Below, one piece after another: positions 20,601 through 29,799 of a stretch of 64,000 bases of DNA. Every line of letters begins with the position of its first letter. The stretch's first letter is position 1. This DNA comes from Apoda limacodes (Eukaryota; Arthropoda; Insecta; Lepidoptera; Limacodidae), in the NCBI GenBank assembly GCA_946406115.1, contig OX291551.1, positions 1,612,001-1,676,000 of the forward strand. Reading direction: 5' to 3'. Below the pieces are notes generated by a model that did not search any database, was not told the DNA's origin, and was given only the letters and a program-made list of their open reading frames with translations. A program made the translations under genes and the position numbers.

Positions 20601-21361
20601 TATAATCGCTTAAAGTGTAGTTTAACATATGCGGTCCCAAATTGAAATGGTATTATATTACCAGTGTTTGTTCTTATATCTATTTCAATTGTATCAAATT
20701 CTCTTCGCATAACTGGTAAGTAGTGGGGTGGTGAAAATACATGCATCTTATAAGCACCATAGATATATTTCTCGGGGTCTAAAGGTATTATTCTTAACAA
20801 TGGTGTCATAACATCTCCAACTATTTGCGGATCAATTATATCACAGTAAACAAATAATTGAGAAGGTAATCCTAAATGTAAATTGGGTGGGTATCTTCCA
20901 ACATTTTTTGTTATTAAATTAGTTTTTGGTTCAAAGCCAAGTTGAATACCTAACTTTGATGATAACGTTAAAGATGATATATTTTTATCGTTAATTTGAA
21001 CAGAGACCATCTGGGAAACTTTATCATAATGAAAGCGACAGTTTTCTTTTAGGTTTAAGGCTTTTAAAATGTTATCAATATTATCATAATTGGTTGCAGG
21101 TATATGATTTTTATAAATAACTGATGATATTGATTTATCCAAAGGTACTATCATTTTCTTAGTAATATACATTATATTTTCACCCTCTTGAACTGTAAAC
21201 ATACTACATGGGTATTGAAATTCTACAACTCCAACAGACCACTGTCCTTCTAATTTTATAGGTTTTGGAAGTTTTGTTGAAAAATTTATAGTGGTATTAC
21301 TCGGAAAATATTCCATTAAACTATTACTGAGCAAAGTTAAATAAAAATCTTCCTTAATCAT
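20600..21361 (-). CDS. Polinton minor capsid (penton-like, single jelly-roll) protein
   Basis: 253 residues when started at the ATG at 21361, which overlaps the integrase stop as ATGA. The longer open frame to 21391 lies inside the integrase gene and is not needed. Characteristic segments are FYLTLLSNSLMEYFPSN, NFSTKLPKPIKLEGQWSVGV, LFVYCDIIDPQIVGD and TAYVKLHFKR. Family knowledge places this as the vertex protein of the capsid. The frame is intact. The stop overlaps the next start (TAATG). Confidence 0.82.
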   Translation of the reverse strand: MIKEDFYLTLLSNSLMEYFPSNTTINFSTKLPKPIKLEGQWSVGVVEFQYPCSMFTVQEGENIMYITKKMIVPLDKSISSVIYKNHIPATNYDNIDNILKALNLKENCRFHYDKVSQMVSVQINDKNISSLTLSSKLGIQLGFEPKTNLITKNVGRYPPNLHLGLPSQLFVYCDIIDPQIVGDVMTPLLRIIPLDPEKYIYGAYKMHVFSPPHYLPVMRREFDTIEIDIRTNTGNIIPFQFGTAYVKLHFKRL

Positions 21362-22437
21362 ATTTTTTCTATATCTTTTAATGATACCCAAGTATTAAAT
21401 TTGTTTGGATAACCTTTCCACTTCACTAGTACTTGCTTTCTATTTCCAAAATAACGAGTGTGGAGTATTTTATCTATTTTATGTGGGAGAGTGGGGTTGT
21501 ATATTACTTTTTGTAATTCTTTTTCATAAAATGTACCTGTAATGGGTTCATTTTGAAGATCTTTTAACGTATAATCTACCAAAGGTGATCTTCTTATAAC
21601 TGAAGTAATAACAAATATTTCATCACTCCAGTTGCTCTCGTATCCTTTTTGAAATATGTGTTTATGTTTTGTTATCCTAACATAATCACCTTCTTTAAAC
21701 CTGTTTAGAATAACCTTTTGCCCTTTATCTCTATCATATAAATTATTCCAAACAGTCATAATATTTTCTGAGTTAACATCTTTAGGACACATTTTTATAC
21801 TTGAATGATAGCTATGATTATAAGAATAAATCAAATCTTTTAAAATATCAACATATCTATATGTGTTATGATGTGTGAAATACCGCCACATTTTTGTCTT
21901 TAATGTTCTTTGAAAGCGTTCCACGATACTAGCTTTTATATCAGGATTGTTAGTGGTGTAATAGTTTATACCTTTACTTTTAATATATTTTTGTACATCC
22001 TTAGAAACAAATTCAGTTCCCTTATCTGACTGAATGTGGTTAGGTAAGGATTTTGACTCATTAAATATACTTTCAAAGCATTCTTTTATAGTTATAGAGT
22101 TATTTTTTTTTAAACATCTAGCAAATGCATATTTACTAAATACATCAATAACACACAGAATATATTTAAAACCATCATTATATTCAGAATAAGTGCGCAT
22201 ATCACTTAAATCCACCTGCCACAAGTCATTATAATTAGATAAAATGTACTTATTTCTAGGAAATCTATTTCTTACAGGTTTATGTAATGTGTAAGTTTCT
22301 TGTTCTTGCAACCAATTTTTCACTTGTTTTGCTGTCATTTTTCCCTTTAACGAGTTGATGAGTTTGTTAACACCTCCATATCCAGCAGGATGAGAAACAT
22401 CATAGTAAATCTGATTTATTTCTAATAGGGGGTCCAT
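21358..22437 (-). CDS. INT: Polinton retroviral-type integrase with chromodomain
   Basis: 359-residue integrase that inserts the element and makes the 6-bp duplication. The catalytic triad is present: Asp76 in LWQVDLSDM, Asp138 in HIQSDKGTEF and Glu173 in SIVERFQRTLK, with 34 residues between the last two. The C-terminus is a chromodomain (HKIDKILHTRYFGNRKQ then VLVKWKGYPNKFNTW), a targeting module known in many Polinton and Ty3-type integrases. The frame is intact. Its TGA overlaps the start of the penton gene. Confidence 0.93.
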   Translation of the reverse strand: MDPLLEINQIYYDVSHPAGYGGVNKLINSLKGKMTAKQVKNWLQEQETYTLHKPVRNRFPRNKYILSNYNDLWQVDLSDMRTYSEYNDGFKYILCVIDVFSKYAFARCLKKNNSITIKECFESIFNESKSLPNHIQSDKGTEFVSKDVQKYIKSKGINYYTTNNPDIKASIVERFQRTLKTKMWRYFTHHNTYRYVDILKDLIYSYNHSYHSSIKMCPKDVNSENIMTVWNNLYDRDKGQKVILNRFKEGDYVRITKHKHIFQKGYESNWSDEIFVITSVIRRSPLVDYTLKDLQNEPITGTFYEKELQKVIYNPTLPHKIDKILHTRYFGNRKQVLVKWKGYPNKFNTWVSLKDIEKI

Positions 22438-22502
22438 TTTTCCCAGTCTATTTTTTTCTTGATTTTGTTAAAATGAGTCTTAGTAGGAGTAAAACTATTA
22501 TC

Positions 22503-23208
22503 TTATTGCAATTTGTTAAGTGGAATTTCTTCTTTTATATCACCTAAGTAAAGTTTATTAATATATTCTAGTCTTTTTGGATTTCCAATATAAGTTAATG
22601 GTATTTTAATTTCTTTTAATGCTGATGCAAACTCTTGCCACCCAATTGGATCACTGTGTTTAAGTGGTCTTAGTGTATCATTCACCAGGTCTATAATGTT
22701 ACTCCCTGGTATTTTCATATTATTGATACTAACAGTTCCATTGGTATCCCAATCTACCTTTTTTTTTATTTGAAAAAATTGATTCTATTAGTAATTCACC
22801 TCGTTTTATATACGTCTTAGGAATCAATTTCAAGAGTTGTTGCTTTGAATAAAATGGGGTTAAGTCAGTATCATTTATGGTTTTTGATTTTATGTTTGAT
22901 ACCTGCTCAGTGTCAAGGACTGTTTCCTTAATGACATCAGTATCTTTATAATTAGGCGAACTTTCTGTTTTGGTTATAATTGGTATTTGATATGGTCGTC
23001 GTTCTACTTCAGTAAAATGTAAATACCTTTGTAGTGTTTGTTAATACAAAATCCATTTTTCTCTATCTTCTACATTACTATTTAAAATGTCTTTCATTTC
23101 ACCATCTAAACGGGATAAAGTATTTAAAGCGCTTTGTGTTTCATTTTCCTTTTTAATTTTTTCTATCAAATTAGGTTCAATTAGAATAATTTTTTTAGCA
23201 TGTTCCAT
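22503..23208 (-). pseudogene. Conserved Polinton protein of unknown role, broken
   Basis: From the ATG at 23208 the frame reads MEHAKKIILIEPNLIEKI and continues through NTLSRLDGEMKDIL to a TAA near 23040. Coding sequence resumes directly after it with QTLQRYLHFTEVERRPYQIP, and later changes frame near 22750 into a segment ending at 22503 that includes IKIPLTYIGNPKRLEYINKL. The pattern matches a protein conserved among Polintons between the ATPase and the integrase. Function unknown. One nonsense codon and at least one frameshift. Confidence 0.65.
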
Positions 23209-23229
23209 TTTTTTGCTTTTATTTTCCTG

Positions 23230-23559
23230 CTAAGGTTTTAAAATTGAACTCACCAAGGCACTTAGAACAGATCCTAAAATAATAGGTAAAAAGGCACCAC
23301 CCCTTTGAAAATTTACGTTTTTTCTAAGTAGATTTCTTCCTTTACAAACCAACTTTCTCAATATATTTTTATATTTTTTTAATTTGTTTTTATCATTTTC
23401 CTTGATGGGTATTTTACCCTGTAATACGTTGTAAATACACTCACAAATAAAATTTATTTCTTCTTTACTACAAGATTTAAGTAAAGCTTTTCTATGTCTT
23501 GGTTTCAATACATGCAACGTTTTTAAAAGTTCTTGATGTGTAGTCACTCTTGAATGCAT
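23230..23559 (-). CDS. Small Polinton protein with hydrophobic C-terminus
   Basis: 109 residues. A helical, Lys-rich body (RKALLKSCSKEEINFICECI, NDKNKLKKYKNILRKLV) is followed by RGGAFLPIILGSVLSALVSS, a Gly-rich hydrophobic tail. Equivalents occur after the ATPase in other Polintons; the role is not known and a virion membrane-active or core protein is a guess. Its start overlaps the ATPase stop (TAATG at 23561-23557). Intact. Confidence 0.7.
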   Translation of the reverse strand: MHSRVTTHQELLKTLHVLKPRHRKALLKSCSKEEINFICECIYNVLQGKIPIKENDKNKLKKYKNILRKLVCKGRNLLRKNVNFQRGGAFLPIILGSVLSALVSSILKP

Positions 23560-24218
23560 TATTTATGAATGATTGGAATTTCATTATGTTTGCTGTATTT
23601 AAATCCTTTTTTAGGTATATATACAATGCAGTTCTGGTCAGAAGGAAATATTCTCGTTTTAAATCGACACATATCAATTGTGTCCTGTTTTAAATCTATC
23701 ATTAGGTAGCCATGAGGTTCACTAGTAGCATCTTTGTAGGCATCTTCCAAAAATTTGATGTTTTCAGGTGAGACTTGACGTGCTAAGTAACGAATTTGTG
23801 TTTTATCTCGTGGATTTTTAAAGTAGACTATATAACTAGAGTTTAAAGAAATATCTCTCTGTCCTTTACCTTGATGGAATATATTTTGTGTAATATAGAA
23901 AACACTAATGTTTCTATGATGACTACCCTTTGTGAATATGTCAACAACATGACCATCAGACTCTCGCATGAGGTCATCGATTATTATTAGTTGTGGTTGT
24001 TCTCCATCAAACATACTGAGGTCAGGAATACCTTGGTAATAATTAACATTGTTCAAGTTGTATAACGGTTGCATTTCATCATAACACCACATAATATTAG
24101 AAAAATGTTGATTGCAAATCTCATTAGCATGTTTCACAAAATTTTTAACAAAAACTGATTTACCACATCCACTAGGGCCAGCTACAATTACTGTAAAGGG
24201 ATGATAAAAATGAATCAT
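23559..24218 (-). CDS. ATP: Polinton genome-packaging ATPase
   Basis: 219-residue FtsK/HerA-type ATPase, expected to drive DNA into the capsid. The P-loop is VAGPSGCGKSVFVKNFV (residues about 12-28), Walker B is PQLIIIDDLM, and a sensor-type region VFYITQNIFHQGKGQRDIS follows. Length is normal for Polintons and the frame is intact. It ends in a TAATG overlap with the next gene. Confidence 0.92.
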   Translation of the reverse strand: MIHFYHPFTVIVAGPSGCGKSVFVKNFVKHANEICNQHFSNIMWCYDEMQPLYNLNNVNYYQGIPDLSMFDGEQPQLIIIDDLMRESDGHVVDIFTKGSHHRNISVFYITQNIFHQGKGQRDISLNSSYIVYFKNPRDKTQIRYLARQVSPENIKFLEDAYKDATSEPHGYLMIDLKQDTIDMCRFKTRIFPSDQNCIVYIPKKGFKYSKHNEIPIIHK

Positions 24219-24430
24219 AATTATTTTTAATGTGTGTTCTCTTTGAAAATGTTCAAATTCATATGGAGGAAAGCAATAAAAACAAACACTTATATATTAA
24301 AAACAATATAATTAATAATAAAAAAAAAAATTACAATCATTATGTTACTTAATAATAGTTATTACCTTACATTTTTTAAACACACATAAACCAGATACAA
24401 TTAATACTCTATATTATTATTATTTCAAAA
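24219..24430. other. AT-rich gap between ATPase and polymerase genes
   Basis: About 210 bp, extremely AT-rich. It is the only sizeable intergenic space among the core Polinton genes, and so a candidate place for the end of the polymerase transcript and the promoter of the ATPase-to-protease gene string. No motif is clear enough to call. Confidence 0.35.
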
Positions 24431-26150
24431 CTATAAGTTAATCTTAAAATGACCCCAAGCATATGTATCTGTTGAATTAGGTAAAATATATCTCTTGGTG
24501 TCATTACAGGATAGACAAGTTTTATTAATTTGTTGTGTAAAAATAGTATGTTTCACACTTCGAATCCTACCCATTTGTGAAACATTTACATTTTTATTAA
24601 ATAGACACAACTTATAATTTTCGAAATTCATCTTTTTTGTCACACTTTTTTTTACACCTTTAGCTTTAGCAATAACCTTACTTTCAATGTCCATTGCATA
24701 CATTTTTGATCGAAGTCCTACAAACTCCCGAAATACTTTACCTTTGTTCTCATCCTTAAAATATCCAAGTTTCTTTTTATTTAAAAGTGGGAAACCATAA
24801 ACATTATCACTAGGATAGTCTGAAGTATCGAAAAAACATTCTAAGTCAGATTTTATATCATTATAAAAATTATCTGTAAATACATGGTAAACTAAGCTAA
24901 CCGTATCAGTGTATAATAACTTGACACTATTATTGTATTTTCTTTTCATGTAATTATAATGAAAGTTATACATCAATGTTTTTGATATTTCTAATATACA
25001 AAATCCTAAAATAAATGGTTTATTGAAATATACCTTAGTCTTTTGTAATTGTACAGCAATTAAAGACTCGGAGAATATAGATAGACTATGAAACTCAGGG
25101 CGAGCAATTAAACTTTGTGCACCTTGAATTTTCCCACGGTTTTCCCAGTGGGTTAACAATTTCACATTAACACGTTTTTCAACATTTTCCATAGTTTTAC
25201 CAAAGACTGCATTATTCATAAGTTTATAAAAATCTTTTTCAAAGTCACTTTTAGCTAAAGTTCTTAGTTGTGTATTTAAATCTATATATTTCTTCAACCA
25301 AGGACTTTGCTCGAACTGTAAAACTCTATGAACTCTAATTAATTTCATACCAAGTTGTAAACATTGCTTCAGATTTCTATAGTGAATAATATATTTAGTT
25401 TTGTTATATAAATTTGGTACTAATTTTTTATCTTTACTGTTACCGATTACAATGTTTTCAGGGCAAAAAGGTAAGTCTGAATGAAGATCATGTAAATTTT
25501 CAGGGTATTCAAGATCAACTTCCAGTATGTATCCAATATCTGATGAATCTGATATATTGAAGTCTATGTTCGGGTTAACCCATTTAAAATCTCTTACAGG
25601 CAAATACTGAGACATTGCCCAACCATAGAGATTGTTTGCATCAAAATACATTAAGTAAGATTTTGGTAAGTTATCTTTGTAATCACCCATGTACTCGTTA
25701 TTTGCCTTTCCATATCTGTTAGAACACTGTGAAATACCACCTCTTATACCAGACTTTACGAATGCTATTTTATCAAAGTCTTTTAATAATTCCAGTGTTA
25801 TGTTAGTACATTTTAGCATTGCATCCCAGCTTAATCCTGGAAGGGTATAATATTGTACAGGGTCGAGTTCATATGTTTTGATACAAATTTCTCTAAAGTT
25901 TTCAAAAATATCAGTGAGTAACATTACATCAGTTCTTAAGTATAGATTGGAATAGTCCAACATATTTTTACATTTAAATTGGACCCAAACATTTTGAGCA
26001 TGTTTATAATCATCATCTGAGACACTGGTATTACTTAAAGAGTTAAAGAAAGCGTCTTGATCTGGAAGAGTTGTAACTTTTAAGGATTCATAAGAATTAA
26101 CAAATTCATAAGGAAAAACACCTTTAACAACACTTTTAACATAATTGCGA
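24431..26150 (-). pseudogene. POLB: Polinton DNA polymerase B, C-terminal (polymerase) part
   Basis: Protein-primed family B polymerase domain. Motif A region is MYFDANNLYGWAMSQYLP and motif B region is FYKLMNNAVFGKTMENV. Motif C reads LLYTDTVSLVYH: codon 24899-24901 is GTT (Val) where family B polymerases have the second catalytic Asp. Upstream of the first Met at 25963 the frame stays open to about 26160, with KGVFPYEFVNSYESL. Joining to the N-terminal part needs a frameshift, and a conserved stretch between them is missing. The enzyme cannot be active as encoded. Confidence 0.9.
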
Positions 26151-27785
26151 TTGTCTAATAGATTCCTTCTCTTCGTTAGTTAATGGAAGTGGACATTTTT
26201 GAAAACAATTTATCCTATGTATATTGCTAATATCTTTGTAAATGCTTTCCATAAACATTTTTGCACAATTAGGCCCTTTGTATGTTCTGTATGTAGACAG
26301 CTTATCATCATACGAACATTTTATATAGTATCCATAACTATAAACTTCATGTTCATGTATTGTTTTTGTATATGACTTCGATGGATCAGGGTCACATGAG
26401 GTGACGGGTTTTAAAAGAGCTTCAAAGTCTGCATATATTACAAAAGGTAATTTTAATTTTCTTTGAAACTTATCAAAATAGATTTCATCATTATTTGTTT
26501 CCCGATTAAACCAATCTTTTCCTTTTTTATGAATTCCTGGTAATTCAGTAACAATATGAGCACAGTCATGTTTTTGGTGATTAATTAAATTAACTTTAGA
26601 TTTAAAATATAGAAGGCAACCATCACAGATATGAATAGCATTATTTCGATTCGTTATTTGTTTACTTACCAAGCGTGATAAATTTTTTATAAAACAATAA
26701 TGACCATTTGAACCATTGTTTAAAAATAATAAGTTAATGTGTAATTCTTTACGACATTTTGTAAAATATAATGGTCCAACGATGGTATTACATTTTTTTT
26801 CTTTGTTAAATTCTAATCCGAAAACATTGATACTAATGTTATTCTGTTTTTCTACCTTGGGTATATCCGATAATTTGATTGGGAACTGTATATTATTAAA
26901 CTTTAGTCTATTTTGATTCCTCAAGTATGATGATACCCTTTCAGAACTTTTATTTACAGGATATAGTGCAGATAATAAAGCCCACTTAAAACATTGTTGA
27001 TCGTTATTTTTTACATTTATGACTGCTTTTTTACGCTTAATATCTAAAGGTAATTCAATAAACGAAGACCCTCGTAAGGGATTGAACTTATTAACATTCA
27101 TTTCTAAGAACTGAATTTTTTTTAAAGTCCATCCACTATCTTTTGCTTCGAAATCACTCATTTTATTTTTAATGTCTTCGCTTAAAGTTTCTAAATAATT
27201 TTCTAATTCGTCCCCTAAAGAAATAGTCCAATTTTTTGTTTGAAAATCGAAAGAATTTTTTAAATCTTTTGTTTCCTGTTCAAAATCTGCATGAATAATA
27301 AAATTAACTTTAACAATAGTTAACTCTTTTAAACATTCCTGAATAACAAATAGTATCGACTCTTTAATTGATGCTATGAATACTTCAGGAGTTTGTATTT
27401 TAAGTGACTCATTAGCTTTAGGTGATACAATTCTATACGGTAAGACCCGAGACCCAAAAGCAACTGATATAACAGAGACATTATGTAAATTATGATTATG
27501 AATAAGACATTTTTCTTTGTGTTCCTTAGATCGTAAGTGCTGAGCATAGAACCTTTGGCTAACCTGTAATTCACATATTTGACACATAACGTTCTGTCTA
27601 TGTGTTGTATTGGAAGATGATGACGTCGATGCTTGTTGTAAATCTTCAACACTAATATCAGCTTGTCTCTTCAAACCTCGACCGACTTGAATTGAAGATT
27701 TTCTGTAGGTATAACATGCTTATGTTAATATAAGAACACAAATATGTAACATAAAATTTAAATAAGTATAGTTAGAATGTATACC
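26136..27785 (-). pseudogene. POLB: Polinton DNA polymerase B, N-terminal part with exonuclease motif
   Basis: The frame begins with a Cys2His2-like segment (CQICELQVSQRF then HLRSKEHKEK), then the N-terminal region, a second Cys-His segment (HICDGCLLYFKSKVNLINHQ) and the first proofreading-exonuclease motif KLPFVIYADFEALL. It ends at 26136 just after CFQKCPLPLTNEEKES, where the downstream half lies in another frame. The exonuclease II region expected after this is absent, which shows a deletion. A small intron (27703-27784, donor GTATAC, acceptor TACAG) probably joins it to an upstream exon. Confidence 0.85.
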
Positions 27786-27970
27786 TGAATGTTTCCTCAA
27801 CTTCTTTACAGATGTTAAACAGTGAAGTGTCATAATACGTATTTTCCAGAGCATTATCTTCATAATTCTCACACGCTCTCATTAGTTCTTTTTCTTCTTC
27901 TTCAAAAACATTTTTTAAAAAAAAAAAAACACTTTCTAGTGACCTGGTTGAAATAAACCAGTTTAGCTTT
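27785..27970 (-). CDS. Likely 5' exon of the Polinton polymerase B gene
   Basis: Read on the minus strand, an open segment with ELMRACENYEDNALENTYYD and ICKEVEETF runs to a donor at 27784. Splicing to 27702 keeps the frame into the polymerase N-terminus. The upstream limit is uncertain: a run of about 13 A on the + strand (about 27917-27929) lies in the frame, and the first clear ATG (in ELMRAC) is internal. Confidence 0.5.
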
Positions 27971-28149
27971 GCTTGTGAATGATGAATTAATAATAAATAT
28001 AATGTTCGATTTTTCTCTTATATATACAAGTCGATAAGGTGATTACTATATTAGTTGATGGTTAATTAATAGTTGCTCGTTACTTATCAATTAGATACTC
28101 ATAAAATTTTGTAACGATGGTTCTTATAAATTAATTTAGCTATTAGAGA

Positions 28150-28803
28150 TTACTTTTTAAAAAAGTATTTTTTACAGTTATTGGTTTCTGCTATTTGCTT
28201 CGTGATATCAAATATGATACCCTTCGTTTGCTCATATTTTTCATCTTTTATATCCGTATAATATTTGATCCTCACTTCTGAGTGTTTCCAATGTTCATCA
28301 ACTGGTACTTTTTTCAATTTTATGAGGTCATACACCTCAATTTTCATCAAATGTGTAGCATGAGCCCCATCATCATTATTAGTAGACAAGTATGTGACAC
28401 CAGGGATACCATCTTTTGAAGATCTCGCCACTGTAGAGCTGAGTTTCTTTTTCTTCTGATTGGTCCCCTCAAAGAATGAGTCGATACTATTTCGACGAGA
28501 CCGTTTGAGCTTTGTTGTTTCTAAGGCCTTCTCAGTTGATTGCTCATCATCCGATGTAGCGTAGTAGTAATGCTTGAACGTGTTTTCTTCCATTACGTTA
28601 AATGTTGTATTCTGTAATAAAATAAGCCTATGCTTTAAAAACATATTTGTATAATAATTTGAATCAAAAATTTGCCTAAAGTGAAAACCTAAACAAAATT
28701 GGTTTAAGTAATAGACATTCAAACAAACACATAGTTTTGAGGGTCTGTAATATATAATAAATATAGATAAAGAATAAGAAAGCAAAACAACACATACCTC
28801 CAT
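28150..28803 (-). CDS. TIR-borne gene of unknown function, right copy (two exons)
   Basis: Second copy of the gene at 17508-18155, on the opposite strand, with exons 28798-28803 (ATGGAG) and 28150-28611. It has the same donor (GTATGT), the same acceptor and the same second-exon length (462 nt). The intron is 186 bp against 180 bp in the left copy. The protein differs by very few residues (for example KHYYYAT against KHYFYAT). Both copies point into the element and away from the ends. Function unknown; the basic patches suggest nuclear localisation or nucleic acid binding, which is inference. Confidence 0.7.
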   Translation of the reverse strand: MEVCVVLLSYSLSIFIIYYRPSKLCVCLNVYYLNQFCLGFHFRQIFDSNYYTNMFLKHRLILLQNTTFNVMEENTFKHYYYATSDDEQSTEKALETTKLKRSRRNSIDSFFEGTNQKKKKLSSTVARSSKDGIPGVTYLSTNNDDGAHATHLMKIEVYDLIKLKKVPVDEHWKHSEVRIKYYTDIKDEKYEQTKGIIFDITKQIAETNNCKKYFFKK

Positions 28804-28910
28804 AGCTTTTTTTGAAGTAAATAGAACCAGCCTCAGTATCACACAGGATGAATTCAATCACTTGATGATAAATTGTAACTCGAATACTATCGACTAGTGT
28901 TTATGGATCC

Positions 28911-28920
28911 TATATATATA
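28911..28920 (-). promoter_or_regulatory. TATA box of the right TIR gene
   Basis: TATATATATA mirrors the motif at 17391-17401 of the left repeat, at the same distance from the start codon. Confidence 0.5.
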
Positions 28921-29180
28921 CGATTTATCTTACAAGTACAAATATAATTAAAAAGGTATTAGGAATGTCACCACAAACATCATTATCGCACTCACGACAT
29001 TGTAATTAAATAAGAATAACTAATAAACGGAAAAATACGATGGACCCATTACGATAATGATATAACTACTTACAAAACTACACAGAACCCACAGTGATGT
29101 CACGTGGTAGTTCTGGTCAAGCGTGAGTCGACGTATCCCAGACACGGGGGGTGGTTTTGAGAAAGTTTGTAGGCGAGGGG

Positions 29181-29390
29181 TTGGGGTTGGAGGGTAGTGC
29201 GCCAGAACCAACGATGTTTTGAGAGTGGTCAAGCGGGGGTAGAAAACTTTTTAGGCGAGGGGTTGGGGTTGGAGGGTAGTGCGCCAGAACCAACGATGTT
29301 TTGAGAGTGGTCGTGCGGGGGTAGAAAACTTTTTAGGCGAGGGGTTGGGGTTGGGGGGTAGTGCGCCAGAACCAACGAATCCCCTCTACT
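29181..29390. repeat. 82-bp subterminal tandem repeats
   Basis: Units start at 29181, 29263 and 29345 (partial), each with TTGGGGTTGG, GTAGTGCGCCAGAACCAACG and, in the first two, GAGAGTGGTC and GGGGGTAGAAAAC. The left end of the element has shorter versions of the same unit. They may be binding sites for the terminal protein or integrase, or a by-product of replication slippage. Confidence 0.8.
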
Positions 29391-29396
29391 TACATT
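29391..29396. repeat. Target site duplication of the Polinton (right)
   Basis: TACATT, identical to 17026-17031. Confidence 0.9.
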
Positions 29397-29459
29397 TTAA
29401 ACCGCAACTCAAATAGGCAAATAAAAAAAAATTTTTTTTTTGTAATGTACGAGTTAAGA

Positions 29460-29795
29460 CCTTTCATACGATACCCCACACCTACGACATATATATCCAT
29501 TTCACGTTCCGGCCCCTAAATCTTTTATTTTATTACTAGACTTTGCCAGCGGCTCCGCCCGCCCTGAATTCGGTTATCGGCGTAGTACTCCTTAATTATA
29601 CTAATGAAGTATGCAATAGCTACATCTGTAGTTCTTTTAACTCTGTTATAGTTATTCCCGCGGGAAATTTTTAACTTTTTATATGTATGACAATTTTCAT
29701 AAAAATCCTTTCAGTGTTTGGCGAGTTATAGAGTAACAAAAATCCATCCATACAGATATACTTTCACATTTATTATATTAGTAGGATTTTATAAT
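29460..29795 (+). mobile_element. Dispersed lepidopteran-type repeat (LINE 3' end or SINE-like)
   Basis: Contains ACTAGACTTTGCCAGCGGCT, TTCCCGCGGGAA, GAGTAACAAAAATCCATCCA and the ending TTATATTAGTAGGATT. This is the kind of 3' end commonly seen in abundant moth and butterfly repeats. No coding capacity remains. Family name not assigned. Confidence 0.45.
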
Positions 29796-29799
29796 AAAA

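Larger units (their letters stand above)
17032..29390. mobile_element. Maverick/Polinton DNA element, complete ends, partly inactivated
   Basis: A 12,359-bp element with terminal inverted repeats (17032-18187 and 28118-29390) starting AGTAGAGG at each tip, flanked by TACATT duplications. It encodes polymerase B, packaging ATPase, integrase, protease, major capsid protein, a probable penton and two small conserved proteins, all on the minus strand. An extra gene lies in each terminal repeat. It is shorter than the 15-20 kb usual for the group, partly because the polymerase carries an internal deletion. Composition is about as AT-rich as the surroundings. Confidence 0.95.
28118..29390 (-). repeat. 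Right terminal inverted repeat of the Polinton
   Basis: 1,273 bp, inverted copy of the left repeat. It is longer mainly because of extra 82-bp subterminal repeats at 29181-29390. Confidence 0.9.

Noticed and set aside
20600..21391. Penton gene starting at 21391
   Set aside because: The extra ten codons lie inside the integrase gene. The ATG at 21361 overlaps the integrase stop as ATGA and leads directly into the conserved sequence.
17032..29390. Endogenous adenovirus or virophage
   Set aside because: Protease and capsid folds are shared, but the retroviral-type integrase, 6-bp target duplication and gene order identify a Maverick/Polinton.
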